64,000 bases of DNA from Agaricus subrufescens (taxonomy: Eukaryota > Basidiomycota > Agaricomycetes > Agaricales > Agaricaceae): positions 2,515,580 to 2,579,579 of the forward strand of contig CM057065.1 in assembly GCA_029945375.1 (NCBI GenBank), in the 5' to 3' direction. A model generated the notes under the pieces. The model searched no databases. It saw nothing but the letters and a program-made list of their open reading frames with translations, and was not told the origin of the DNA. Positions 34,942 to 48,059 of the stretch are shown in pieces. The position numbers and the translations under genes are program-made. Numbering within the stretch: position 1 is the first letter of the stretch; the number at the start of each line of letters is the position of its first letter.

Positions 34942-36357
34942 ATGCTCGAGTACAAACTCGCAAAGCGTCTCGGCTCCATCGACAACATTTGCTGTGTTCG
35001 TTGCATTGCATTCTCCCCTGACGGTAACTTTCTAGCAGCTGGGATAGATCACGAAGTCGTTGTATGGACAACTACGTCGTGGACGATTGAATTTGTGCAG
35101 CAGTCTCCCTCTCCAGTCCTATCTTTGGCTTGGGAGGGCTTGTATCGGCTATATTTTGGCTCAGAGAATGGCTTATTGACAACGGTGGTGATTTCCGAAA
35201 AGGTGGGTGGCTATTTGAGTGGACTTAGAGAAGGAATCTCAGTCTGGCTAAGGAATTTGTAACGACTTGCTTCCGCGCTTCACAAAAACCCATAGAATAC
35301 ATTTCAATTCAGGATGAAAGAGGGTACATGGCTCTCGGTGGCAGCGACGAGGTATCCATTTGGAAGTTGAATGCTTCGCAAGCTTGGAGGGCGCAAGGCG
35401 AGTAACCCGATTTTCTCGTGCTTCAGTTGTTCATTATACTATATTTGGTTTTTTAGATTATTCCCAACGATTATGGCATTTTTACTCCCTTCTGGAGAGC
35501 CCGAAGCATGAAGCTGATCGCGCCACAGTACAAATCACCAGTCTAGCGTGGCGCACCTCTCGTCTTTGCCTTGTTGTGTCCTATTCGGTCCAAGGAATAA
35601 TGTGAGCACTTACATGCATTCTGAGCAGAACTATGTGCGCTAAGTACGTCGGTAGCGAATGGAAGATAACGCCAGAATTCTGCCGCGACGGCCATCGCCT
35701 ATCGACTCCGGTGTAGAGCTATCTCGCTTGTCTTTTGGCCCCATAAGATACTAATCTCATTACTCAGTTCCCAAGGACAATTATCGATTGATGGAGATTA
35801 TTTTGCTGTCAGATCAGAGAAGGGGGTTCGAATATATTCGATCAACAACGGAAGGAACACAGGCTGTCTCGAAAGCGAGTTTGCAATTCCAGAAAGCTTG
35901 CCCGTGATGTGGCTCCATGGTGATAGTTTTGTTTTATGTGCACTACATGGTCGTGCGGCACTGTGGCATGTTGACGAGCGATGTCATACAATGATAGAAG
36001 TCGAGTATGGCAAATACAAGAATACTTCAATCACGCACCTCGCGGTATGCATGGCTGTCTCTCTCGCTATCTTTTATTCTGGCTGACAGGGTCAAGTACC
36101 GGAAACGGGAGATTAATAACCGGACCCTACGCTTGATTGCCATGGTCTCAGAATCTCGTTCAATCGGTATTTGGATGGCTGAAGGTACATTTATTTTGAA
36201 TTCGCATATATACTGTGAGGCTGATAATGTATCTGATGTTCCAGGTCCGGCTCATGAGCCTACCATCTCTGTGTTCCCATATCTTTTGGTTTTGATCCTA
36301 AGCGCACTGACCTTAGGTCTGAGTGTCGTCTATTACAAATTAGATCTATTGAATTAA
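34942..36357 (+). CDS. WD40 protein with C-terminal membrane segment (cargo)
   Basis: At least seven exons. Exon 1 (34942-35202) reads CIAFSPDGNFLAAG and VLSLAWEGLYRLYFGSENG. An intron at 35203-35312 leads to DERGYMALGGSDEVSIWKLN. The next junction fits best as a GC-AG intron (AAG then GCGAGT, near 35398). Later exons carry WRTSRLCLVVSY, LSIDGDYFAVRSEKGVRIY and LCALHGRAALWHV, so a seven-bladed propeller is likely. The last exon ends with a hydrophobic stretch, ISVFPYLLVLILSALTLGLS, and a short tail KLDLLN. Exon phases agree where checked. It probably serves as a membrane-anchored scaffold on an internal membrane. The partner is unknown, but the neighbour is a SUN gene transcribed divergently. 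Confidence 0.68.
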
Positions 36358-36663
36358 GTCCTCATGTGACCTTCCCGTATTTTATTTGATCTTATTTATA
36401 TTCACACTGCACGTCCATTTCTGGCTGCTCAAATTATAATCAGCATTTCTTACATTCTACCAGCATCCGAGAGCTCCTTATTCTTCCTGCAAACCCGATC
36501 AACTCTCAAAAGTGAACGCAAACCTCTACTCCAATTGCTCAAAGAAGACTTCAGTCTCTTTGTTAACCAGAAGCAGACACCCTGTCCCTTCTTATAAGTG
36601 ATCAACAGACACCTGTCCTTGATCTTCTTGCTGGCTGCCCGATGGTTTCGAGTGTTACACATC

Positions 36664-38865
36664 ATGGGCGCCCCAAAAACTCGGCCGGAAGCACAATTTT
36701 TAAGCCGTATACGCGACCCGGCGATTGTACGTGTGAGCGCACATCTTATGAACTATTCAAGCTGACTAGACAGCCAAACTGCATGCCACGGATGCGAAAC
36801 TGATTGGCGAGCTGGATAGTACTTATATCTCAGCAATAGGGCAACTTCCGTCTTCCTCCATAGAACGCCTCGTTATCACTACCCCTAACGCTGACTTTCT
36901 TCCTCTTGTCGACCTTGGAACTCAAGTCATCGCTATGTGTGAGGATGGTCGCTGGGGCACTAGTGATTGGGGCCAATGGCCTCAGTGGTTTTTCGAGTCG
37001 AATGACCATTTACCCTATATTCTTCGGAAACCAGATCCTGGTTCGCTCGCAGGACACCCGATGAACATCCTATGGTGGACCTTTACCAATCAAGACTTTG
37101 TTCCCAAGGAGGGCCGCGATGATGGAAGTACGGGCTGCCTGGCACCAGATAACGCTCAAAAGTTATATGATATCCGCGAAAAGCTTATGCAAGAAGTCCA
37201 TGGGTGTGTGTGCCCCACAGGGGAGGATTTTCAACGATTGCAAGCTATGGCCGCCCAAATGCGTTTCACCACAAGTGCCTTGCGCTTTACACCACATAAA
37301 TATCTCGACGTCGTAATCCTCGTTGCCGCAGCTCAGAGGTATTGCCTGGAAACCCGCGCAATGCTCGACAAGATTCAGAAATGGGATGTCTTCAAGTCTT
37401 TGGTCCAGGAAGAATTCCCACTTGTCGATAGAACTATCCTTGGTATCGTGACTGATAGAACAACAGTGGCCTTCGAGATGCAAGAAAGAGGTGTTCCAGT
37501 TTGGCTTGTCCGCCCCCCTCAATTGATACCCGCTGACATCAACATTATCGAGCAACCTGACGTCGAAAAACCAAATAGGCATATTGTCACAACGCGATGG
37601 CCTGGTGGTCCAATTTTCTATCAGGGGCCTCTGACTCACAAGATGTACAATGCTATCCAACGATGGAAGCCAGGTCAAGTCAATCTCACGATTGTCGGGA
37701 CGACCCAAACGCTTGATAGTCCGCCGCGTTCACCTGGGCCAACGCGCTCCACCAACCCACGCTCTAAAATCAGCATAAAACACGGTGGCAAGCCCTGTGA
37801 GTACTTGCATGACAGGCTTTATGATGTTCTCAACATCCCCACGTAGACGTGAGACCGCAAGGTGACAAAAGTTTAGCCGCGACAAGAACAACAGTCAATG
37901 AGAAGCACTTTAGGCCTCTCATATCCCCATTCTCCCCTTCCACCATCACTCCCTGGTCAAGCGCACTCCTTCGTGTTGAGGTGAACACACTTCGACTAGT
38001 CGATCACCCTCAGGCCGCCCTCTTCAAGGGCTTTGCGTTCCCCGACAGCTTCATATTCCTAGGTGATGACAACGACAAAACAGTGGGCTTCGTCATCGCC
38101 TGGTTGATTATCCGGGCATCTTGGATGGCCACTCTCAGTGAAGTTGAACCACGAGAGTCACCTCTACCTAATCCTCAACAATGGCGTGCCCTCCTTCGTG
38201 AAATTTCCCTAGATTTAGAACTTGTACAACGTGATACCTGGAACAAAGCCCCTCAGGAATTGCCGCCTGGCCACAAACTCGCTCGCTCAACCCGCCGCAA
38301 CATCAAATCAAAAACCGCCGCTGACAAGATTTTCAACATCAATATCCCAGGAATACAGGCCTTACATTTCGTCAAATGGAACCGTCATACAATCTGGACG
38401 CGGGACCGCATTGATCTTACACCGCTTGATCGCCGATTAGTAATATGGGATATTCAAGAGCATAATTTTCGTTTGGAGCTGTTCATGCTCGACAAGTGCT
38501 TATTGAGCGATCTATGGGCCATCCCAGAAGGCGCTTCTATCCGCGCAAGCAAACTTCACGCCATTTTCCCCCAAGAATCAGTTCTCTTAATGGATCTTCC
38601 AGAGAATACTGCCAATCTTGCCTCGCCCCATTGGGAGGATCGTCGCGTTTTTGTGGAGGCCTTTCGCTCTGTCCTCTTGGATTGGCCTGGTGCCACCCAC
38701 AGAGAATTGGCATTGGAATTCAAGAAGACTGTGGACGATAAGACGTTTTGGCACCATGATAACATGTTGGAGGTCGAGGGTATAGCATTTCACTTCTATT
38801 GTCAGACTTTTTTCGATCATTTTGGCCGCGCACCATGTGTACCTCATACTTTCCCCACATCTTGA
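36664..38865 (+). CDS. CACTA cargo gene H: conserved hypothetical, 702 aa
   Basis: Three exons, 36664-36726, 36770-37796 and 37847-38865. Introns of 43 bp (GTACGT to TAG) and 50 bp (GTGAGT to TAG) are supported by phase, giving 2109 nt. Visible features: a Trp-rich N-terminal part (GTSDWGQWPQWFF), VDRTILGIVTDRTTVAFEM, GVPVWLVRPP, then in the C-terminal half NPQQWRALLREIS, a basic LARSTRRNIKSK patch and DLTPLDRRLVIWDI. I associate this protein type with repeated hypothetical families of Agaricomycetes but know no biochemical function. No transmembrane segment or catalytic motif is seen. It is intact. Confidence 0.72.
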
Positions 38866-39023
38866 TGCTACTGTACTCAGACTACACTACTATAATTCAC
38901 TAATCGGGTGAATATTATATCGTATGTCAAAAATTTTTACTAGGGTCGTTCCAAGTTCCAAGTGGGGTAAGGGCTTTGAGACTATATATTTATTAGCCGA
39001 CAGTTCGCCCGTTTTCTTTCCCA

Positions 39024-39821
39024 ATGGACCAGATGGCCAACCTCACTCACTCTCTTCCTTGGGCGCACGACGTTGCACAGGTCAACCCTTCAGAGTCGCT
39101 CATTATGTCCGAAGAAGACTTTCAAGAAGAGCAGACCCTGGACAATCCTGCTTCTGATGGGAGTGAAACTGACTCGTCATCTTCAGACATTTCAAGTGAT
39201 GAGTGCCCTTGGTCAATGCTACGCGACCTTGCGATGCTAAAAGAGGTAAGAAACTTAACCCAATGTAATGACCAACCAGGATGCTAACTAGGCTTATTCA
39301 TACTCAGTTGGATTTAGCATCCAGGAATTCCCTCGATTGGGCCATGAATGCTACACATGAATTGTGGAGGACCATTGATGATATGCAGGCAGGCTTTTTC
39401 TCCATCTGATTTTCCCGGGAAATCATATAATCTACTGGACTAGGACGCTCGCCATTCACAAATTGAGCTTCTCCAATCTAGTGTAAACAAGATACTCGAG
39501 GTACAGGAAGAACAGCCGAAGTCTTATTTCATATCAGACTTTTTGGCCGACATCCAGGAGTCCAAGAAGGTGTGTGTTCACATTGAATCAACACCAACAG
39601 CTACGCATTGAAATATTCCTAGCTCGATTCAACATTTGAAGACCTTTTCGGTGACGCCGTAAGCACGATTTGTCGATTAATGGATTTCATCGCGCGGACG
39701 CAAGTGAGTGCTATCTTCGAGTAAAGGTTCCATGTAACTAAGCCTCACCTGCATCAGACTATTCGTAATCCACGACAGAAACTAATTGAGAAGTTAAATG
39801 ACTCCGTGCTTTTCGACTAAA
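39024..39821 (+). CDS. CACTA cargo gene I: small coiled-coil protein
   Basis: ATG at 39024 (MDQMANLTHSLPW). The first exon is acidic and Ser-rich (SDGSETDSSSSDISSDE). Short introns separate exons reading LDLASRNSLDWAMNATHELW, ARHSQIELLQSSVNKIL, YFISDFLADIQESKK, STFEDLFGDAVSTICRLMDF and a last exon ending LNDSVLFD with a stop at 39819-39821. The exons are predicted helical or coiled-coil. The gene lies 780 bp upstream of the transposase gene on the same strand. The function is unknown and the exon joins are approximate. Confidence 0.5.
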
Positions 39822-40601
39822 TTAGAAACGTCAAGTGGTAAAGATCACTTAATATAAATATATAACGGGTCGAATAGTGAACGCTATACTATATATACAT
39901 ACTCCGCGTGATTTTCGTGACTTGTCACGTTTTCGTAAGGCAACATCTTGACTCTAACCTCTCACCTTCGAGACGATCCTAGTCTCCCTATCCCACCCTG
40001 TCTAGAATGTGGCCAACGTTGATCTTCTCGACGGTCGTATTGCACAGCAGACTTTCAGTCCCATGTGCTATTGAGATAGACTTTTGTCATCCTCACTTCT
40101 GAGTAGAGAGACCTATGGTCTTCTACTAGCTCCTCGGTATAGGCGTGGCGTTCGACTCAGGACCGCAGGCGTGGCGTTCGACTCAGGACTGCAGGGTAAA
40201 CTTTGTTCCCTTTGCGATATGGAGCTGAGACTCCTGTCTGCTTCTGGCCTTTCCCCCGGTGTCGCCCCATTGTTCAATGGTACTCTCGTTACATATATAT
40301 GCATGGAGTTATTTCAGTTTGTCACCGCTAGCCGTATGTATATAGCACTCGTTTTATTTCCCTCGCTTTTTTGCCGATCCACTGATCAATATGTTAAGAT
40401 TTCCACCCTGGTAGACGTTTCTAGGGTGAAAAATGCAGAACGCAAAATAATTTTCCGGACATTGCGATGATCAGCCCTTAGCGTGGACAAGATTTTGTTC
40501 TTTCAGCTCGGGTAAGAAATATTCAGTCTAACCCGTTGCAGTGTACTGACTCCGGAATTTATAAAGCTGTTTCCCCCATTTTTGTACGCCATCGTTGTCC
40601 A
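39822..40601. other. Upstream region of the CACTA transposase gene
   Basis: No gene is supported. It contains a perfect-period direct repeat of a 26-bp unit (about 40142-40193; core GGCGTGGCGTTCGACTCAGG) with one mismatch. This is the probable promoter region of the transposase gene. Confidence 0.4.
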
Positions 40602-43600
40602 ATGACAGAGCATAGTCAGGCTCAAGCTCCGTCGCAACAGCTAGACGCTATCAAAAGCTCGCTGTCTACGCGTGCTATCAATCGATTTTATCAAATTCTG
40701 CAAAAGCATGACCTTCGATTTATTGCCCCGCCCTCTGCGTCTACCGCTCCCGAGGCCCTTCCGTCACCGAACGTCCTGAAGCTTGACCCTTACTTTCCCA
40801 AGAACAAGGTTGCCATTGATTATGAAGAAATGCTCGGGCGTTACTCTCAAACTATCACTGCTCTCTCCAGCGTGCCCCAGAAAGAGATACAGTTGCAAAT
40901 CGTTACATGTACTACCCTGGTGCAAGAAGAGGCACAATCTTTTCTTACCTGGAAGAAGCAAGAGTGGAAACGTCAAATATTCATGGCACACGAAGTCCTG
41001 ACTGCTGATCCTAGTGAGTTTTGAGATGTCCATCGTCGATAATTGGCTCAGGCTGCGATTCTTCCCTCAGGTATTTATATGGATTCTCCGTTCAAATCTC
41101 TCCCTTCTGCTGTCGCCCTGACTCACTTAACTGTCGTTTCTACACACTACTTGTCCGGTCTCTCGTATAAAGATTCGGATTATGTTCTTTCGGCGCTCAC
41201 GCTTCAGAGCCAAATATCCTCCACTAAGCGTCTCCCCTCCATTCCCATTTCCGCCCGCACTATCATAGAGCAACTGAACCTGTCACCTAAAGTCACCATC
41301 TATGCTTGTTGCCCCAAATGCTTTTACCTTTACGAAATGGACCATCCATACCCCCAGACTTGTACGAAACGCGCCGCTCCTGACCTGCCTGTTTGTGGGG
41401 CAGAGATCTACAGTGATGACATGGCTCGACCGCACCGTGAATACGTCATGCAAGATTTCCATGACTGGTTGGCACGCTTTAATGCTCGCCCCGATATTGA
41501 AAACCACCTTGATCGCAACGTACTCGCTCACACTCCTGATGCTATGCATGATATATGGGATGGCAAAGCTTTTCGGGAATTTCGGGGCCATGATGGGAAG
41601 TTGTTCCTCGAATGCCCTGAGGGCGAGAGTCGCTTGCTTTTCAGCATCAATATGGATGGTTTCAATCCGTTGTCGAACAAACAGGGAGGGAAGCAAATTT
41701 CATGCACCGCCATTTACATGGTCTGCCTTAATCTTCCACCCCACCTTCGCTACCGACCAGAAAATGTTTTTCTGGTTGGCATTATACCCGGACCTCACGA
41801 ACCCTCAGTTACACAAATGAACTATATTCTGCGCCCTTTGGTTGACGTCCTTCACAAGCTGTGGGACGTCGGCCTTTTCCTCAAACGGACTCATAGGTAT
41901 CCGTTTGGTCGCAGGAGTAGAGTCGGTGTCATACCTCTTGTTGCGGACCTTCCAGCTTGTAGAAAAGCAGCCGGATTTGGAAGTGCCACGTGCAAACACT
42001 TTTGTTCTTGCTGCAAGATCACATTGGACGATAAAGACAATATCGATACTCGCTTATTCAGCCCTCGGGACTGGTCGTCACACCTTCACTCTGCTCGGCT
42101 GTGGCGTGATGCGCCAACGTTGAGGGATCAGGAGAACGTTTTCGATCAATCAGGCATCCGCTGGTCAGAGTTGCTTCGCTTGTGCTACTGGGATCCCACA
42201 TCATATGCGACTATAGATTCTATGCACTGTTTCTATCTCGGGCTTTTACACCATCATGTCCTGAAGGTTTGGGGGATGCAAGAAAATGCGGTAGATGGAC
42301 CTGGCGTTACGTACAATGCTCTAGTCAATAAGCCCTCAAATGTTGAGCTTGATCGTGGCCGTAATTACCTCCAGCTCCTGGAGTGGAAAGCTTTACTCGC
42401 TCTTCCCAAGGCCACCATCACTTATCTCTGTTTCGAGAATGGGCTTCGATTTTCTGGTCGATCAAAACCTATCCTTGTCAGCCGTCTTCAGGAAGTAAGT
42501 CCAGCCTATTTTCCCTTCTCTTCGAGGTCTGACTTTCGCAGTGGCAGGCTCAGAAGAAGGGGAAGCAGCGACAGACAGAGACGACTTCCACTCATACAGA
42601 TCCAGCCCCTCATCAACCATTAATCGCCTCCAGTACTGATTCAACATCATCCTGCTTTCCAAACACTCGCCGATCTTCAGCCAGACTTACGTCACGCAAG
42701 ACGATGGAACAAACTGCACCAGACCAACCGTTTACTTCACCACCCCTACCGCTTCAAATCGCACCCGCCTCACAGTCTCTCACCAGCGACCTCAGGGAGT
42801 CGGGCAGAGTTTATCGCATGGCTGCTCCCTCACCGGATATCAATCCTTTCCCCATCAGTGTATTTGAATCGGTACCCACGTCACCGGCCCCTCAACCAAC
42901 TTGGTCCACGAAACCGAAATCAACATCGTCGACAACCATGGGTACTACGAAAGTGAATATTGCAAAGAAGTCAAAGAATGAAGTACTGACCGCCGAGGAA
43001 ATCGAAGATTATTGGAATTCTGCATTCAAATCTGCGCTTTCTCGCCTTCCGAAAGTTCATCTTTATCAAATGCTTTTGACAAAGTCACCGAATACCTGCA
43101 TCAAATCAGAGGCTCTTAAGCCGGATATCCTCAATGAGATACAACGCTTGGTAAGTTCCTGCCTTTCCATCAATAGTGGTCTCTGACCTCCACCCCCTTG
43201 TATAGCGCAAAGCGGCACGAGTCATCAATGAAAACGATAAACCAATTCAACAAACTGTTCGTTCCACAGCCTCTCCGGCGTCCGTTCCCCGACACGTTTC
43301 TACCCATTTGTCGACAATTCCAATATCCATGGGTGGCAACAATTCCATTGGCGTTCAGCCCGCTGTTCCTCAAGATCTTACTTTCGACGAAGAGTTCGGG
43401 ATTTTTGGGGGGATGGAACTTGATGGTGAAATGTGTAATCAGGTGAGTTGCTCATTTATGGCGCAAACATACATTCAATAGCCTTCTCTAGGCTCAAATA
43501 GGTCCACGCAAAAATACAGCTAAATTAGATGTATGTTAAGATGTCAGAGGTGCCTACTCGAGCTAACAATATGTTTAACTTAGCGACTACCAACAAAACC

Positions 43601-44891
43601 CCGCAAAGAAACTTGTGTTCTAGGTAAAGAAAAGGTTGGTGATATAAAATTGGACATGACCCGCACCATTGTCCCATCGTGGGTTCCAAGAGGTCCAAGA
43701 AATCCAGGTTCAACAAAACAGGGAAAACTTCATGCGGATCAATGGCGCTCGTTCTGCACAATCAACCTGGTGATCACGTTAATTAGGCTTTGGGGTTCAG
43801 AACCCGAATATAGCAAGGAAGGTTTAATGCTTACGAATTTTCTGCATCTCGTCTCAGCCGTCAAGTATGCATTGCTTCGTGTGGTGACAGAAGAGTCAAT
43901 TCTCGCTTATGAAACCCACATACATGCCTACCTTCGAACGCTCCTTGAGCTATATCCTGGAACGGAGCTCGTCCCCAATCAGCATATGGCGCTTCATTTC
44001 GGTGATCAACTCCGAAGATTTGGACCAACGCACGGTTGGCGTTGCTTTGCATTTGAAAGGTTCAACTATCTTTTGCAGCGAGTTCAAACCAATATGATCG
44101 AAAGTTCGTCTTGTCCGACTACTCAATTTGAATTAGCTGCTGATACACTAGGAATAGACCAAATGGAGAAAACAATGTTCAACAGTTTCTGTATAATGCA
44201 ACGGCTCCGTCCTTTATTCCATCCATCGCAGTTACCTAACGATCTCCACCCCATTGCTGACTCTTTCTGCAAGACTTACGATCGGGATACGCGTGGCACA
44301 TTCATGAGCGAGGATTTTGGACAAGACAATCAAGATCTCGGCCTCGATGCTGATGACAAGCTCCAATCACTTCCCCGTGACGTTTTCACACTCCTTTGTG
44401 ATTGGTATAAACGGAACAATGTAGCTGCGAAAGATATATCTCGCGATGTTCGTTTCTGCAGCACAATACCGTCACAGGTACTCTACAAGACTGCAGGACG
44501 ATCCCAGCCGGATAGTCATATCATGTTTCGTTCACAAGGGCCTAGTAATTCTCAGAGGGCAGTGTGGCATGCCGGATCAATCATGTCGATTTTCCAACAC
44601 CAGCTCAAAGGCGTCAAGACTATGTTCTTTGTAGTCAATCCGTTTATACCTGCCAAATTGGAGTCGGCTCACCCTGAAGTGTTTCGCCAAGCTCACTTAT
44701 TTTCATTTGTAGCTGGACAGCTATTCAATGTCGAGGGTCGTTTGCCTTCCACCCTTGTTTCTGTTGATCAGGTGATTGGGCATTTTGCGTACGCAAAAAC
44801 GGATTACTGCGATGCTTCTGGACGCATGTTGTTTCAGGCGTTACCCCTCGAAAAGGTCGGGTGCAGTTCAATGTGCGACGTCCTTAACTGA
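40602..44891 (+). CDS. CACTA (Tnp2-like) transposase, 1342 aa, intact
   Basis: Six exons with consistent phases: 40602-41013, 41071-42494, 42542-43150, 43206-43442, 43492-43530 (39 nt) and 43584-44891; total 4029 nt. The central region matches the Transposase_21/tnp2 pattern: a zinc-like YACCPKCFYLYEMDHPYPQTC, INMDGFNPLSNKQGGK, LNLPPHLRYRPENVFLVGI, IIPGPHEPSVTQMNYILRPL, LWDVGLFLK, VADLPACRKAAGFGS and KHFCSCC. The C-terminal half has the FAFERFNYLLQRVQTN and LAADTLGIDQMEKTMF features seen in CACTA transposases, plus Ser/Pro-rich linkers. It should cut at the CACTG termini in the nucleus. The start is the first ATG in frame. No lesion was found. Confidence 0.85.
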
Positions 44892-45158
44892 TTCTTGTTT
44901 ACAGCAATGATGACTGTATTGTATTTTACATACCCCATACCTACCGAGCACTCAACTGCCCAAGTTCTTGTTCTTCTATATATCCTACGTCTATAGTTAA
45001 TTGATGAGTTACGCGACCCGCGGGAGTGATCGATAATGTAATCGTGTGTGATTAATCACGTTGCCGCAAATTTGATGGCTGAGTCTCAATCGACTCTCTT
45101 GACAAGTCACCGCGACCATGGTCCCTAGGCTCTGGCTCATCTCTTATAAGGCCTTCCC

Positions 45159-45793
45159 GCATAGCAGACACTAGTCCCTATGCATTCTGGAGGTAGACAT
45201 ATGTCGCCTCCAGTCGTCGCATAGCAGACCTGAGTCCCTATGCTCTCTTATGGCCTTTGTTGGTCGGGCAAAGGTTTCGTTCCTGTTGGATTCTGTTGTA
45301 CTGCAACCACATTCTATTCAGGTGAGTAGATGTAACCTTGAGATACTAGTCCTGAATAAGAATCTTAACAGAAGAACACTCGACCTTCGTTGGCTCATAT
45401 GACTCGTTCAGGGATAGTTTGGAGGTCGTGTCGTATCTCTGGCTACATAATGCCATCAAACTGGGCTGCCGCGCGGAGGTCATGAGTGTCGTATGGATAT
45501 GTGTAGAACAGCGTGTTCTATGTGAGTGTTGTATTTGCTGCTCTATAAAGAGCTAATTCAAACCAAGAAATAGTAAATGCAGAGCAGGAATGCACTGCAC
45601 TGTTGCGTCGTTAGCAAAATCGATTATTTGGCAGTACCTTTGGCCGTATGAACCCTCCTGATGTTTTTGAGCCCCTTGAGGGCAAGTCCTGAATGGTGTC
45701 GTTTTGATTGCTGACTCTGTTGACTCATGGTTCTTAGGCTCTTGCTCATATCTTATAAGGCCTTTCTGCAAATTAGACACTCGTCCCTATGCT
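45159..45793. repeat. Palindromic subterminal modules, right side
   Basis: Three copies of the 25-bp palindrome at 45159-45183, 45219-45243 and 45769-45793. The first pair encloses CTGGAGG ... ACATATGT ... CCTCCAG, so the module 45159-45243 is a palindrome within paired palindromes (85 bp). It could form a cruciform or bind dimeric protein. Confidence 0.75.
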
Positions 45794-48059
45794 CTCTTGT
45801 GGCCTTTGTTGGCCTGGCAATAGTTTTGCTCCTGTTGTACTGCAACAACTCTACCCGGGTGAAACGACTGGCATTCGTAATAAAAGGGTTCCTCGTAGCT
45901 TTTGAATGGTCAGCAAAGTTCTACTTGATTTTCCTTGACTGATATGCCTCACGTAGGGATAGCTCGGAGGCTGTGTCTTACTCCTAGCTGCAAACGCCAT
46001 TATCCCGGGTTACCGTGTGGAGGTCATGAGTGTCGTATGGATCGGTGTGGCAGAGAGTCTCGGCGGCGAAGCAGTAACTCTCCATTGATTGATTGCATGA
46101 TATCTAAGTCCTACAACTCATAATTCACCCTCTGGCCTCTTTAGTGACGGCGCTCATGATATCTTGGCGTTTCTGAACCCCTCCTGGGTAAGTCTCGAAT
46201 AGTTCTGTTTCCTTCTCAATTGCGATAGGTCATTTGATGTATATCAATCTCTTGGACTCAGTAACTCATTCGCATCCACTCATTCATGTACATGCACGTT
46301 GAAGGCAATTAATAGGCTTGTGCACAAATACCTCGGAATTTAGATTCTAATAATACCGAAAATCCCCGAAAATCCCCGTAAATCCACGAAAATCCCACAG
46401 CGTCAGAAATACGGAAGTAATGATTTCCAAGCCCTTACTTTTATCAATCGGTCAAGCAACCTTCAGCGCCTACAAGTTGTATCTGTGACTTCTGCACTTT
46501 TCAGCATCAGTGTCCATCAAGGAGGTTTTGAACAGTAAGTTGCCTTCCTCATCACCTGTTGATATAGAATACTAATATACCTCCCACTGTCCTCGTGTAT
46601 TGTGCCCCAGCAAAGCAAGAGGCATATCCGGCTTCATATGACAGACCTCGTGCATTTTGTACCGACTCGATTAAGATCACGCTGCCCTCCAATCGTAAGT
46701 TTGAAAATACATGGTATAATTAGAACAATCCAGAATTCCGACATTACACTTTAGGGACTCAGGGCACTGAAGCGGTGAGCGATACTCCCCTGAGCAAATC
46801 TCTGCCCCAATTGATGACTTGTCAGTGCCTTTGAATGCATGAACATCGCAATATTCCGCCTTCCATTGCGGCGTCGGGCCACTCTGACAGTCCCTATCAG
46901 ATCCTAAGCCTCTGAACCCCTCCAATTTCGAATAGTTTAAAGTATTATTGATGTAAAAATACTAATATGCCCTCTAGTTTGTCATTTTCCGTTTTAACTA
47001 CTACCATCTCCAATCCCAGCACGAGCCCTGCACTCTCCTTGTCCTGCAAAACATCCAGTTCTGCGACACATGCAAAAAGCGATCATTTGGCCTGACCAAC
47101 AGACCTCCTGTCCTCGCGTCCCTGCCCTTTGAGAGACAGATGTCCTCTGATCAAAGAAGATTTCGCGCGTAAGCTTATTACGATAAGCGCATGTACGAAT
47201 CTCTCGCACAAGTCTTGGGACTCCAGAAGACGAAAACGAATCCTTGCACGCTCGAACTCTAAGGCTAGCGCACTTTCGGCATATACTCACTGCCTGTAAA
47301 CAGGCATCGAAGGAGGCAGTACTCATGAAGTAATTACGAAAAGGAGGTCTTGCCTAGCTTCATTCAAGATGCGGGTTCTTCAGCTAAATCTGCGGAACCC
47401 AAAAACGTCGGGCTGAAACCTCTTCTTCAATAATTCTTCTCCCCGACGGCATCGTTTCAGTTGTCATAATTTCTGAATGTACAAGATGCGCTTTGAATGC
47501 GAATGCTGGCTTGACGGGGATGGTAGCTGTAAGTAATAACCCTATGATGGAACATATTGTAACACGGTAAGTATTCTTGAGCTTCAGTCTCCACATTTGA
47601 AAGATACACTTTCTGTGCCTTTTCTGATGTTGCGTTTAAAGGACAATACAGCGATTATGAAATTCCGAAATTCCAAAATTCCAGGAATTTCAAAAAACCC
47701 GAAAAGACTGAAAACCATGCATGGTCAAAGCAAGTTGATGACAGTGTGGGTTCTACGTTTGTTTCTTTGCTTCGTTCGTCACGTACCCAAATAACAGAAT
47801 GTAAAGTTTGCAATGATTAAAGGATTGGTCAAGTCTAACTCTCAGGAACGCAGACTCTGGTGGTGGCAGATAAGGGCAAGGTATGTCGGGCGTGTTCTAT
47901 TCGTCTTCTGAGACCTAGATGCACACCTTATTGACTTGAAATTACACCCTCGCAGCATTACGGAAATACACTCTGAGGCTGCGACACGTCTACTTACACC
48001 TTCCAGGGTCTCTTCCTCAATGCCAGTTCTCCGCATCATTCTCTCCTTCAAAGATGCCG

